64,000 nt of DNA, taken from the NCBI GenBank assembly GCA_963575745.1, contig CAUYUJ010015282.1, forward strand, positions 779,151-843,150, read 5' to 3'. This stretch comes from Prorocentrum cordatum (taxonomy: Eukaryota > Sar > Dinophyceae > Prorocentrales > Prorocentraceae). The notes beneath the pieces were generated by a model, which saw only the letters and a program-made list of their open reading frames with translations, made no database searches and had not been told where the DNA came from. This document shows, one piece after another, positions 43,227 to 54,606 of this stretch. The first letter of the stretch is position 1. Every line of letters starts with the position of its first letter. Made by a program: the position numbers and the translations under genes.

Positions 43227-44062
43227 TCTCTCCTCCTTCTCTGGGATTGGGTGGGTTTGAAGGTCTGTCGGGTCCTGGGGTGTTTGTGGGCCTTGTTTTG
43301 TTGTTGTGTCGGTTTATCTTTGTCCATGTCCTTTTTTCTGCAGTTCGCGCGAGGCCTGGTGCTGTTTCCCCCTCCTCGCGATCTCGCGGCTGGGGCCCGA
43401 CCCAGCGGCCGCGCAGCGGAACTGCGGTGCTCGTTTTGAGATCGGATTTGGGCGAATTCATTTGTACTGCGCAGGCATTTTGCGTGAACCTCCCGGAGCC
43501 CAGGGGAGGAACACTTTGAGAGCGGGGGATTGTGGAGTCCTTTGCCTTTCGAAGAGTATGTTCGTGCAGTTTTTTCGTGAAGTTGTCGAACATGATTCCT
43601 CGTCTTACTTCTCCTTCTCCTCCTCCTCTTCCTCTTCCCCCCCTTCTCCTCCTCCTCTTCCTCCTTCTCTCTTCTCTTCCTCCTCTTCCCTCCCACAGAA
43701 TCTAGCTGATTGCTTCTCCTGCCCCCCATTAAAAAAAGCCGCGCGGCCTCTCGTTGTTTGTTTGTTTGTTTGTTTGTTTGTTTGTTTGTTTGTTTTTTTT
43801 GTGGGGGGGGCTCCTCCTCTTCATCCGCGCTGCTCCGCCCCCTCCTTCTCCTCCTTGCCCCAGAATCTAGCTTTTTCTGCTTCTCCTACACCCAAAAAAA
43901 AAGAAAACGCGGCGCGGCCTCCCGTTGTTTGTTTTGCTTGTTTTTTTTTCTGTTGGGGGGAAGGGGATGTCTCCTCCTCGTCCTCCGCGCTGCTCCGCTC
44001 CCTCCTTCCTCTCTCCCCCGCCCTTTTCCTCCTCCTTTCCCCAGAATCAAGCTTATCGCGAT
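43227..44062. other. Low-complexity stretch after the LINE remnant
   Basis: CTC-rich 43600-43700, (GTTT)n at 43757-43796, two similar CTCCTCC...GAATCTAG segments. No gene. Confidence 0.6.
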
Positions 44063-45900
44063 TGAGATGCTCCGAAAGATTGAAATACCCCAGTTGGCAT
44101 TGCATTGGCATTGGTTTGGCCATGGTTTGTTTTCGCATTGGCATTGCGTTGGCATGGCGCTTGGCAGTGCGCTGGCATTGCGCTTGCATGTCGCAAGCAT
44201 TGCGCTGGCGGATCCGAATGGAACCCTCCACAGAAGGACTCAGATTGAAACCCTCTACCAGAAGGACTTCGATTGAATCCCTCCACAAAAAGGGTTCATA
44301 TTGAAACCCTACACAGAAGGATTCCATGCGAAACCCTCCACATACGGATTACTACCAGAATCTACCACACATGCTTCTCCCATTGGCATTGCATTAACGT
44401 TGGGTTGGGATCGTTTTGGCATTAGTTTTGCATTGCGTTGGCACTGCTTTGGCATTGCGCTGGCACTGTGCTGGCGAGTGCCAATGCCCCCCGTCGCAGG
44501 ATGATTGGTATTGAACCCCACACAAGAAGGATCCCGATTGAATCATATTGAACCCCTTTCAAAGCAGGATTGTATTCGAAACCCTCAATCGTGTGAGTCC
44601 GATGGAAGCCGACCAGAAGCGATTTCCCCCCAGCAGTTCATTGGCATTGTATTGGGATTGCCATGTCATTGGTTTGGCATTGCGTTGGCACTGCTTTGGC
44701 GTTGCGCTGGCGACTTCCAGTGCCTCCCACCACAGAAGGACACCCAGTGAAACCTTCCGCACGACGGGTCCTCCACATGAAAGGTTCATGGTGAAACCTT
44801 CCACAGAAGGTTTCCTGTCGAAGCCCTCCACAAGAAGATTCCTATCGACATCCTCCGAAGAAGGATCCGTAGCCAAATCATCCACAGAAGGATTTCTGTT
44901 GGAATCTGTCGAAAGAGTGGAATAATGCCATCGGCATTGCATTGGCAGTGGTTTGGTAACGGCTTGGTGTCGCATTGGCATTTCGTTGGCATTGCGATGG
45001 CAGTGCGTTAGCAGTGCGTTTGCGTTGCGATGGCATTGCGCTGGCGAGTCCCAACCAAACGGTCCACAGAAGGATTCCGATTGACTACGCCCACAAGAAT
45101 GATGCCTACGGACCCCCCCACAATAAGGATTCACATTGCAATGCTCCACAGAAGGGTTCCATGCGAACCCCTCCACAGAAGGATTCCGATTGAGATCCTC
45201 CGAAGAAGGGTCCTTAGAAGTTTTCATTTGTGGATGACATCATCTACAGCAGAAGGGTTCTTAGAAGGATTGCTATTGAACGCTACCACAAGCAATGCAC
45301 CCCATCGGAGTTGCATTGGCATCAAGTTTGGATCGCCTTAGCGTTGGTTTGGCATGGAGTTGCCACTGCTTTGGCATTCCACCGAGCGAAAGCATTCCCC
45401 CATTACCATTGGATTGGGCAATGCTTTGGTATTGCGCTGGCAGTGCTCTAGCGAGTCATTTTGCCTCCCTTCGCACAACGATTCGCATTGAAACCCTCCA
45501 GAAATAGGATTCCTTTAAACATCTACCTACCAGAAAGGCTCCTCCCCATTGGCATTGCATTGGCATTGGATTGGGATCGCCTTGGCATTGATTTGGCATT
45601 GCGATGACACTGCTTCGACATTGCGTTGGCATTGCGCTGACGAATCCTCTGCCCCCCTCCGCAGAAGGACTCCTACCGAACCCCCACAAGAAGGATTCCT
45701 AGTGAAACCCTCCACAGGGGGATCCCTATCGAAACCCTTCAGAAAGACATTCTTATTGAAATCCTCCGAAGAAGAATTCGTAATGAGATCGTCCACAAAG
45801 GATTCTTATTGAAATCCACCGAGCGAAAGGATTCCCCCATTCACATTGCATTGGCATTGGCATTGGTTGGCAGTGGATTGGTATCGCATCGACATGCATT
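44063..45900 (+). repeat. Higher-order satellite of TTGGCATTGCG and CCACAGAAGGATTCC blocks
   Basis: Seven alternating rounds: a block of ttggcattgc-type units (starts near 44087, 44377, 44635, 44930, 45303, 45545, 45835) followed by cctccacagaaggattcc-type units. Round length varies from ~240 to ~370 bases. Frames read as KPSTEGF-like peptides but with stops in each round. Confidence 0.85.
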
Positions 45901-46561
45901 GGCCGGGTGCAGGAGATAGACAGAGAGAGACAAACAGGGAGAGAGACAGAGAGAACACGAGATAACGGTATAACGAGAGAAGCATCTGATGAGGGGATCA
46001 CGGCGAACAGAAAATGGCAAAAAACATCCAAGTTTAAAGATGAAGTGGCGTTCCACTAGATGAAACAATATCACAACGACGAGGCACTTCACAATCCCCC
46101 GGCCTCGACATTGTGTTAGCCTCAATTCGGGCCCTGTGGATGCTTTTGGCGTTCCTCCTCCGTCCCCCTTCTCCCGCGCGGGCACTGTCGCGGTCGCGTG
46201 GGCGCCCAGACTGACAGGCAGTCGGGCGACGACCTCCGCGGCCTGTTCGCCCTCCCCTCCTCGTCCTGGTCTTTTGCTAATCTCTCCACACTCGATCAGA
46301 GGCAGGTAGGAGTAACTTTCCGTCGGGCCGTGCCTTGCGAAATTATACGACCAGGAGTGACCTTCCGTCGGGCCGTGCCTGGCGAACTTCTTCCGTCGTG
46401 TAAGTTGTTGGACGTCGTGTTCGCCCCTCAAGGCCTGCGTGCTGATCCCGTCCCTTGCTCTGTTGCCGTGCGTTCCGTGGGAAAAACGGTTTGCGGCCTG
46501 AGCGTGCGAGCGCGTTCTTCAGAGCGGCTCGCGCTTTCGGGCCATCCACGATTCTTCGAAG

Positions 46562-46740
46562 GTGTCATCTGCGGCCCCAGGAGGCAGCCCATGGCGCAGC
46601 CGCCGCCAGATGTGCTGCCAGGCGTTCGCACGCCCTACTGGGAGTGTCCGTGTGGCTGTTGGGGAAAATTGGGTATCGCCAGTGAAGCGCAGGGCGCGCG
46701 GGCGCTCGGCGCCGGCCAAGACGGCGGCGGCAGCCCGCAG

Positions 46741-46776
<36 letters not shown>

Positions 46777-47791
46777 TGCAGCAGCAGTCAAGAGCCCTAC
46801 GGTGTCGACCGAGCCTCCCGCCGCCAAGGGAGCGTGGGCTCAAGGGCCCCGTGGCAGCGCAGCCCAGCTCCGCCTCATCCAGGACCTGCGCGTCAAGGTG
46901 GCCGAGTTCAGCGGCGAGCCAGCGCCCGCGACCCCGCCGTAGTGCCCGACGTCGACTGACGCCAACAGTGGGGGGCAGGGGCAAGGTGGTGGCCTCTCAG
47001 GCAAGGACGACGGCAAAGGGAATGGGAGTCCACTTGCCTCGGTGGCGAGCGGGCTCACAGATGCCGCTGTCGTCCAGTTCCTCAAGAAGGAGGGCTTGGA
47101 CGCGACCAGCGTCGAGGCGGCGGCGCAGTCAAAACCAGCAGTGGCGACGCCTGCAACTCCGATGGTGGCCTGGTGGAAAGCCGGGAACCTCAAGAATCAT
47201 ATCCAGAAGCCGCAGTCTCGCAGCGCGGAGCTCGAGATGCAGAGGGCTTCGATTGATGACCGGCTGGCTAAGATCAAGGGGGCCATTGACCAAACCAAGC
47301 AGGACTTGGCGACGGCCCAGGATGTGCTGGCCAAGATCCAGGCGGGCGAGCACGACAACCCCATCACGGTCCTCACGTCGGGGCTTGAGCTTGCTGTGGT
47401 GCCCTCGCAGGAGGGCAAGGGCGCCCTCGCCATCCTGGAGGGCCGACAGCGTGAGGCCGCGGCCGACGCGGCCGCGGCCCAGGCAGCAGCAGCCTCGGCA
47501 GAGGCTCAGGCCAATGGGGGTGGTCCTGTTGCTGGCGCTGCTGGTGACGAAGGCCCATCTGCTGCTGACATGCCTGTCGACGACGACGACGACATCGACG
47601 TGGGCGTGGTCGGAAGCGAGGACTACGCAGCTCGCCAGGCAGCCTTCGCTGCGGCAGCGGAGGACCTCAGGGAAGCCGCCCAGGGACCCGCCGAGCAGCA
47701 AGCGGAGGCCAATCGCAAGTACCGCGAGGCGGCGGCAGCGCTGGGTGTCGCCGTCAAGAGGGCCGGGACAGCAGCACCGAAGCGGGTTTAG
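46562..47791 (+). pseudogene. LINE ORF1-like sequence with one in-frame TAG
   Basis: Frame 2 is open from 46562 to 47791 apart from one TAG (46940-46942). Just upstream, in frame 1, YWECPCG resembles the start of the W-x-C-x-C-G zinc-finger region of dinoflagellate LINE proteins; a frame change there leads to NWVSPVKRRARGRSAPAKTA and a poly-Ala stretch from a GCA repeat (46740-46788). After the TAG come SGLTDAAVVQFLKKEGLD, a coiled-coil region (EMQRASIDDRLAKIKGAIDQ, TKQDLATAQDVLAKIQAGEH) and Ala/Asp-rich sequence. The last 249 codons from ATG 47042 are intact. A role in RNA packaging would be typical of such ORFs. The link to LINEs is a judgement by eye. Confidence 0.5.
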
Positions 47792-48522
47792 GGCTGTCGG
47801 CGTCTCTGCAGGCATGGCCAACCTGATGAGTTTCTGGGGCTCCAGCGTCGCGGACGAGGAGTGGCCAGAGCTGGGCTTTTCTGCGCCAGCCTTTCGGTCC
47901 CCAGGGGACCCACGGACTTCGTGCACCGGGTCGCCATGGACGGCTTCCCCTGACCCCCTTGCGCCCCAGAGGGGGTCGCTGGAGGTCGGGTAGCAGCCGC
48001 CAGCATGTGGACCTCGCACCGCGTGTGTTTCAGGACTTTGGCGACTCGTTCGGGCCGGGGTTCCCCGCGCGGACCGCATCGGGGAGTTGCGGCGGGCAGC
48101 CCCTGAGAAATTGCCAGAGTCGGCCGACCGTCACGAGCTAGTGGCAGGTTGGAGCTTTTCCTCCTCCCCATGTTGCGATGCAGGCAGCGCCGGGACGAAA
48201 AAAACACGCCAGGACGAACGAGCTCGTGGAGCTGTCTGCGTGCGGCAGCCAGTCCTGGACGCTTCAGCCCCTGGCCGATGCGCAGAACAACACCACTGTG
48301 CAATTGACGGGGGTGGTTGAGAGGTTCGTCCAGAATTGCAGTCGCCACGCAGACGACGACCATTGGATGCTTATGTTCGGGTTTTTTGTTGTCAAGCTGG
48401 CCCAAACACTATTACGTTGCTGGTGGAGAAAATGTGACATCGCGCGTGCAGTTCTTTGTGAAGGCTTCCGAACGGCTGGCGCCGACTCCAGCTTCGAGGT
48501 ATTTCCATTGCAGACCCACTAG
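47792..48522. other. Stretch between LINE-like ORF and next coding exon
   Basis: Protein-like scraps in several frames on the plus strand (for example LVELSACGSQSWTLQPLADA near 48220) suggest further decayed retrotransposon sequence. No continuous frame. Confidence 0.35.
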
Positions 48523-51082
48523 ATGGCCGACCAGGTTTCTGGTACAATGTCGAAGACGGGTTCGACGGGGGGCTCGCGTCGAGGTATTAGCGAGATGCCT
48601 TCAGGAGGCAGCGAAAGCGATGATAGCCTCACGGAGCGGCTTGTGGTGTTCAGCGATCGGCTCAAGTCCGAGGCCTCCTTGGATAAATGGATGAGTTCTC
48701 GCCCCTGGTCACTGCCGCCTCCACGGCAACGGGTAGCGGCGACGAGGAGCCGCACTGCGGGGGTTAGCTTTGCACAGGTGCAGGTGGAGAACGCGGCATT
48801 CGAAGTAAGTAGCGCGCGCCGCCAGCAATGGCGGCGCGCCCGGGGCCAGCTCCGCGGCAGCGGGTCGTTGGGGGCCGCGCGGCGCGAAGCTTATAGATCA
48901 CCCAAGGAAGGGCTACCCTAGGGCTACCCCTAGGCCTACCCCTAGGGCTACCCTAGGGCTACCCCTAGGGCCTACCCCTAGGGCTACCCTAGGGCTACCC
49001 TAGGGCCTACCCCTAGGGCTACCCTGGGGCTACCCCTAGGGCCTACCCCTAGGGCTACCCTAGGGCTACCCCTAGGGCCTACCCCTAGGGCTACCCTAGG
49101 GGGCTACCCTAGGGCTACCCTAGGGCCTAGGGCCTACCCCTAGGGCTACCCTAGGGCTACCTCTGGGGCCTACCCCTAGGGGTACCCTAGGGCTACCCTA
49201 GGGTGTCCAGTAGGGCCTATCCTTGGGAAGCCTAGGGCCTTCAGTATGTGTAATCCGCCACACAAGCAAGCAATGCCTTTAATGTCCCGCCCGCCCGCCC
49301 GACAAAAGGAATCAGCTTGTAATCCGCCATAATAGTAATCAACTTGCAATCCGCTGCCAAATGGAATCACTTTGTAATCCGCCACGAAAGCAATCAATGC
49401 ATTTAATGTCCCGCCCGCCCGCCCGACCAAAGGAATAAGTTTGCAATCCGCTGCCAAAGGGAATCCATGTGTAATTCACCACACAAGCAATTATTGCCTT
49501 CAATGTCCCGCCCGCCCGCCCGGCAAAAGGCGCCCGACCAAAGGAATAAGTTGAAAATCCGTTGCCAAAGGGAATCCATTCGCAATTCACCAAACAAGCA
49601 ATCATTGCCTTTAATGTCCCGCCCGCCCGCCAGACAAAAGGAATCAATGTGTAATCTGCCACAATAAGAATCAGTTTGCCATCCGCCACACAAGCAATCA
49701 ATGCCTTTAATGTCCCGCCCGCCCGCCCGACAAAAGGAATCAGCTTGTAATCCGCCACAAATGGAATCTACTCGTAATCCGGTACCAACGGGAAGCAATT
49801 GGTAATCCACCACACAAGCAAGCAATCAATGCCTTTAATGTCCCGCCCGCCCGCCCGACTAAAGGCATCAACCCTAGGATAGACCGGTGAGGGGGGGTCT
49901 GTGAGGGGGGGTCAGCGAGGGGGGGTCCCAGAGGGGGGGTCCCAGAGGGGGGGTCCCAGAGGGGGGGTCAGCGAGGGGGGGTCCCAGAGGGGGGGTCAGC
50001 GAGGGGGGGGTCAGCGAGTGGGGGTCAGCGAGGGGGGGTCTGCGAGGGGGGGTCAGCGAGGGGGGGTCCCAGAGGGGGGGTCTGCGAGGGGGGGTCTGCG
50101 GCGCCGGGGCCGCGGTCGCCGGGGGGCGGCGCGGGCGCCCTGCCCTCGGAAGGGGGAGCGGGGGGGGGGGAAGCAGGGGATCGAGGGAGTAGCGAGGGAG
50201 GAGGAGGAGGTGGAGGAGGAGGAGGAGGAGGAGGAGGAGGAGGAGGAGGAGGTGGCGGCGGAGGAGGAGGAGGCGGCGGGAGCAGGGGGGAGGGAGGAGG
50301 CGGGCGGACGGAGTGAGGAGGGAGGAGGGAGGAGGCGTGCGGAGGGAGGAGGGAGGAGGGATGCTGCCGGCTCGGATTCCCGCTACAAAGGGGTCCGGCT
50401 ACCCCTGGGGCCCACCCCTAGGGCTACCCTAGGGCTACCCCTTGGGAAGCCTAGGGCCTTGGGTAGGGCCTACCCTTGGGAAGCCTAGGGCCTTGGGTAG
50501 GGCCTACCCTTGGGAAGCCTAGGGCCTTGGGTAGGGCCTACCCTTGGGAAGCCTAGGGCCTTGGGTAGGGCCTACCCTTGGGAAGCCTAGGGCCTTGGGT
50601 AGGGCCTAGGGTAGCCAAGGCCCCCGGTGATCTATACCGCGCGAAGGGGCCGCAAATGGCCGTGTTCTCCCCCTCCACGAGCAGCCCCTCATTCGGCCTC
50701 AGGACTCAGATTGATACCGTCAGAAGAGTCCCCTCGAAAGGGGGCATGCAGCCGTAGATGTTAAACATTGTCCTCCTCCTTCTCCTCCTCCTCCTCCTCC
50801 TCGTCAGCCTCCTCCTCCTCGTCATCCTCTACGTCCTGTTCATGTTTCCGACCCTCCTGTTTCGATCCGTTCCCTCCTCGTCTTGTTTCGCGTGACGCTC
50901 TTGCGCCGCGCGCGCTTCCCCCTTCCTCGCAGCTTCAGCGGATGGCGACCCAGTCTTCGTTGTGGTGGTGTGTGGATGGGAGGAGGAGCTGTAGCTCCCT
51001 GTGCATTGAGCTGGGAACTTCGCCCACCTACGCCGCGCGCGGCACCGTTTCGCGGAGGCGGGCCAGTTGCTGGCAGTCTTGA
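48523..51082 (+). CDS. Predicted two-exon gene interrupted by the satellite block
   Basis: Exon 1, 48523-48804, starts at an ATG directly after an in-frame TAG: MADQVSGTMSKTGSTGGSRR ... LTERLVVFSDRLKSEASLDK ... FAQVQVENAAFE. It is Ser-rich and probably disordered. It ends at GAA|GTAAGT (48804/48805), a textbook GT donor. A possible acceptor is TTCCTCGCAG (ends 50932), after which phase 0 stays open for 49 codons to TGA 51080. The joined product would be 143 residues. The intron would contain the whole 48892-50636 satellite block. Function unknown; the second exon is weakly supported. Confidence 0.3.
48904..49240 (+). repeat. CCCTAGGGCTAC satellite
   Basis: About 25 units of a 12-17-base motif with the palindromic core CCCTAGGG. 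It is unlike the plant-type TTTAGGG telomere repeat in sequence. Confidence 0.9.
49241..49870 (+). repeat. ~95-130-bp tandem repeat with GCCCGCCCGCCCG core
   Basis: Six rounds, each with GTAATCCGCCAC, AAGCAATGCCTTTAATG, TCCCGCCCGCCCGCCCG and CAAAAGGAATCA-like segments; core positions are near 49281, 49407, 49504, 49615, 49708 and 49838. Confidence 0.9.
49888..50105 (+). repeat. GGGGGGGTCAGCGA / GGGGGGGTCCCAGA minisatellite
   Basis: About 15 units of 14-15 bases alternating two variants, with seven- or eight-base G runs; G-quadruplex formation is plausible. A GGA tract follows to ~50360. Confidence 0.9.
50395..50625 (+). repeat. 34-bp tandem repeat (GGGAAGCCTAGGGCCTTGGG...)
   Basis: Five to six near-identical 34-base units, related to the CCCTAGGG satellite at the other end of the block. 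Confidence 0.9.
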
Positions 51083-52317
51083 TCGCTCAGGACATTGTCT
51101 TGGCCACCCTGCTCGCCGTCATGCCCATAGCGTTCGGGCGGGAGCAGGAGGCCGCGAGGGGACGACGACCACGACAACGACAAAACAGGTTTTGAACACA
51201 CCATGTGGGATACCAGAAGTTCGGCGTTTACGGGCGCGGGTCTCGGCCCCTGGGACCAAGACGAACATATCGTCACCTGAGCATGTGTATACCAGCGTCG
51301 GCATGAAATAATGAGGTATTGCAGCTTGCAGTCTGTATGTCTGACTTATGTGGCGCATGCGGTGTGGTGCTAATTATGTGATGCAGCCCATACCTGCGGC
51401 AAGCAGCGTGGTGCAAGCTGTGAGAGTTGCCAGGTTTGTGGTTCAAGAAATGGTGTGCACGCACTGCGGTGCAAACCATGCGTGGTACCAGTTGTGTGGC
51501 GTGAGCTATGTGGTGCCGGCTATGTGGTGCGAGCTGTACGCTGCAAGCACGGTGGCGTCGGCCACGTAGTGCAAGCCGTGCACCGCAAGCCGAACGAGGC
51601 GTCCGCCAGGCGAACCCTCCGCAGGCCCAGCGCACGGGGCGCCCACCAGGCGCCCACGGCCGCCCACCAGGCGATGCCTCGGCGGACGAAGCCAGCGCAC
51701 GGGGCGCCTACGAGGCGCCCGCGGCCGCCCGCCAGGCGAAACCCTGGCAGAGCCATCCCATTACGCAAGGGTCGTAGGAGCCCTGAGAGCAAGAACGGCT
51801 TGGGGGAAGAAGCGCGACGTCATAGGTCTGGGGGCGAAGACCGCCGCGACGACCGACGAAGAGGGTCTGAGAGTAACGACAGCGACGATGACAATGAAAG
51901 ACGGACGTGCTTTGACGACGAAGGCGACGGAGGGCGACGATGGATGACGACGGTCCCACAGTGGCGACGACGACAACGCACAACGGACGACGGTCGATGG
52001 TCGTTGATGTCGACGACGTGCGATTTGTGGCGGTTGAAGTCCGTACTTTGGAAACGCGGCGCCCAACTTGAGAATTCCGTTGCCTGCGAACTCTAGATGT
52101 CTCTGAGGTGCCCGGGTCGGACGTTGTTTTTCTTTGGTGCGGTGTTGTTTTTTGGGGGATTTGCGGGTTGCCCACAGGAATGTATTCCATGGTCTTCGGA
52201 CATATTCGCCGAGAGGGACCAAGTGGGCGATGTGCAGTCACAGGCTGTTTGTGTGCGCCGATGATTACACCGTTCTGAGATTCACCGTGGTGGCGGGCCG
52301 CCCTGGATCAGCTCTGA
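51083..52317. other. Gene-free stretch with a degenerate GTGGTGC repeat
   Basis: 51340-51570 holds imperfect TATGTGGTGCNAGC units; 51600-51760 has a duplicated GGGGCGCCTACCAGGCG-like segment; the remainder is GACGA-rich. Frames are Arg-rich and not credible. Confidence 0.5.
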
Positions 52318-52355
52318 CTAGAACCTAAGCGCGCGATGCACGCGTGTGGTTCTAG
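52318..52355. repeat. GC-rich hairpin followed by TG/TA tract, copy 2
   Basis: ctagaacctaagcgcgcg and cacgcgtgtggttctag pair imperfectly, then gtgtgtatatatatac follows. Same family as 20877-20916. Confidence 0.75.
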
Positions 52356-53617
52356 TGCGTGTGTGTATATATATACACGTGTTCATTCACAAGTGCACCA
52401 TATCTATGAGTTTGGCCTCCCGGGTGTCATCTTGGAGCCCTCTTGGGGCGTCATGATGGCCTCTTGGGGCATCCTGTCCGCCCCGTCTTGGTTCCGTGTT
52501 GGATGCCATCTTGGGCCAACGTGACCGTTTGGGAGGCCATCTTGGAGGCTGAGGAAACTCCTTTTTAGGTTTTCAGTTTGGCCGGCGGGTTGTGCCGGAG
52601 GCCACTGGTAGCCTTTGGGAGGGGTTCATAACATCTAGCACTCTAGTGACAGGCACTTGGGGCGGCGGATCCAGCTGCTTGCGGCAAGTCCCGCCGCCGT
52701 GCTAATCTAGCACACAGGGTGGCGATTGTTCGAGGAGCGAGTTCCAAAGCTGCTCATAGAGGCCCTCAAGACGTACTCCGAAGGCAAGACGACCCAAGGA
52801 GCCCCTAAGAGAGGCCCCGAGATGCCCTCAAGAAGCCCCCCACACAGGCCATCGACATACCCCATGAGAAGAGGTAGGAAGAGGAACGGAGGAAGACGAC
52901 GATGGACACGAAGACGACACGACGACGACACCCCGACGCGGAAGCGCATCACACGTGTTTCGGTTCCCCCAAGCCTCGGGACACGAAGTTGTGGCTACAT
53001 GCTCGCTTGGGATGTGTACGGGTCGTCTTGGGATTGGGCCGTCTTGGAGTCTGGGTGTTCTGAGGCTTCCGTGCGCGGGATATTGCTCCCTCGGAGCTTC
53101 AGCGGCTCGCGTCGCCATAAAAGGGAAGTGCATTCCCATGAGAGGGGCAGTGTGCTTCCCTTGTGTGTAAACGCACTCCCTTGGAGGAAACTGCACTTCC
53201 CGCTGAAGTGGACGTGTACTTCTGTCGGGGTGGAAGCGCAGGTCTCCTGAAGAGGAGAGTGAAAGAGTGAATGAGGAGGAGGAGGAGGAGGAGGAGGAGG
53301 AGCAGGACAGGACAGCGTCGGAAGAGGTGTCGCGGCGGCTTCTGGTGCATTCCCCGCTTTGGCGACCCCTTCCCCAGGTACGGCACATCCTTTCCTCGGG
53401 GTATGGTGGAGGCTTTTCCTCGGTATGGTGGGGCGTTTTCCATGCTGTCGTTTCCTTTGGAACGGTCGATCGTATCCCGTTTTCGGAAGTCTATCGCCTC
53501 AGGCCGCTTGGGGGGGGGAGCACCAGCCCGCTGGCCCGTGGCGGACTGTGAGCCTGACGCCAGGGGGTGCGTGTGCAGGACGCCGCCAGGAGACGACGAC
53601 ACCTACGACGACGACGT

Positions 53618-53648
<31 letters not shown>

Positions 53649-54606
53649 CACGACGACGACCACGACGACGGCGGCGGCGGCGGCGGCGGCGGTGGCGGCG
53701 ATGGCGGCGACGACGACGATGACGACGCACGTTGACGCCGTCTTCGTTTCGGAGGTGGTTCTCGTCCCCACGGCTGGTCGCAGCTCGAACGGCTGGCCGG
53801 GCCGGACCCCAGGAGAGCTCCCGCGACCGATGCGGAGCCGACCGGCGGGGCGGCGACGGCGGCCAGAAGCGACCTCGACCCGCCGCCCGGCGCGCCCGCC
53901 GCCCGGCGCGCGGGCCCGCCAGAAGAGAGAGCTCCGGGGGAGGTGGGCCATCGGGTCTCACGTGCTGGGCGTTAGCGCTGACAGGGGTAAGCCAATCCCT
54001 GCGTGCTGACCCAGTTTTAGGAGCCACGTGGGGCCGATTCTCTTGTCTCCGCCCTCCTCACAAGGCTCAGCGACTCCCCAGACTGCTCCATAGTCGCGCC
54101 TGTTTGGACCAAGTCGAGAAACCAGCTGCACGTCGAAGTACGAGTTGCCTCAGCGAGCCTACGATCTCCACTGGCCCTGGTTTGGGAGCTGCTGAGCGGC
54201 CAGCCGGGCTTCGCGGCAGGGCCCTGGCCGATTCGTGCGTGCCCGAGGCAAGTCGGCGGCAGGGAGAGGGCCGGCCCAGAGGCAGGCAGCGAGCAGGTCG
54301 AGAGGCGGCGGGCCGGGAAATCCGGAGAACCGAGCTGGCAGCCCAGAGATGTCTGGGACGAGCCTGGCACGCCAGAGGCTCGGAGGAGGAAACGGTGCCG
54401 ATACGGCTACCCTTTGCCCTCTGTTCCTTTTTGGGACCTCCCGGGAGGCCCTCGTCGCCACGGTTGGATCCGCCCCGAAATTCTTGTCAGAACGCACCCT
54501 GAGAGAGGTCTGGGGAGCAGCGGTATCGGTACGTCTTGGGTTCCCCAGAGGCGGTGCAGGTGTGAGCTGGCAGCACGCCTCCCCTCCTCGTCCCTCCTGT
54601 CTCCTC
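52356..54606. other. Gene-free stretch with minisatellite and (GAC)n
   Basis: CCAAGACGGCC-type minisatellite in reverse orientation (52430-52560), GGA at 53270-53300, and a (GAC)n then (GGC)n tract at 53596-53735. The rest is GC-rich mixed sequence. No gene recognised. Confidence 0.5.

Larger units (their letters stand above)
48892..50636. mobile_element. Satellite block bounded by inverted repeats and 8-bp direct repeats
   Basis: tatagatcacc (48892-48902) and its exact reverse complement ggtgatctata (50626-50636) face inwards. Outside them gcgcgaag occurs directly repeated at 48882-48889 and 50639-50646, like a target-site duplication, with two bases between. Inside the terminal repeats both ends run into a ctaccctag-type satellite. 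No coding sequence. The geometry is that of a non-autonomous TIR element whose interior has become satellite DNA. Confidence 0.55.

Noticed and set aside
41344-46942. Genome-wide stop-codon reassignment
   Set aside because: Interruptions include TAA as well as TAG, and predicted genes end in TAG and TGA; decay explains them more simply.
48904-49240. Telomeric repeat array
   Set aside because: The unit is CCCTAGGGCTAC, not TTTAGGG or a close variant, and it is internal and bounded by inverted repeats.
49241-49870. CRISPR-like array (repeats with intervening variable DNA)
   Set aside because: Units are contiguous degenerate satellites without uniform spacers, in a eukaryotic context.
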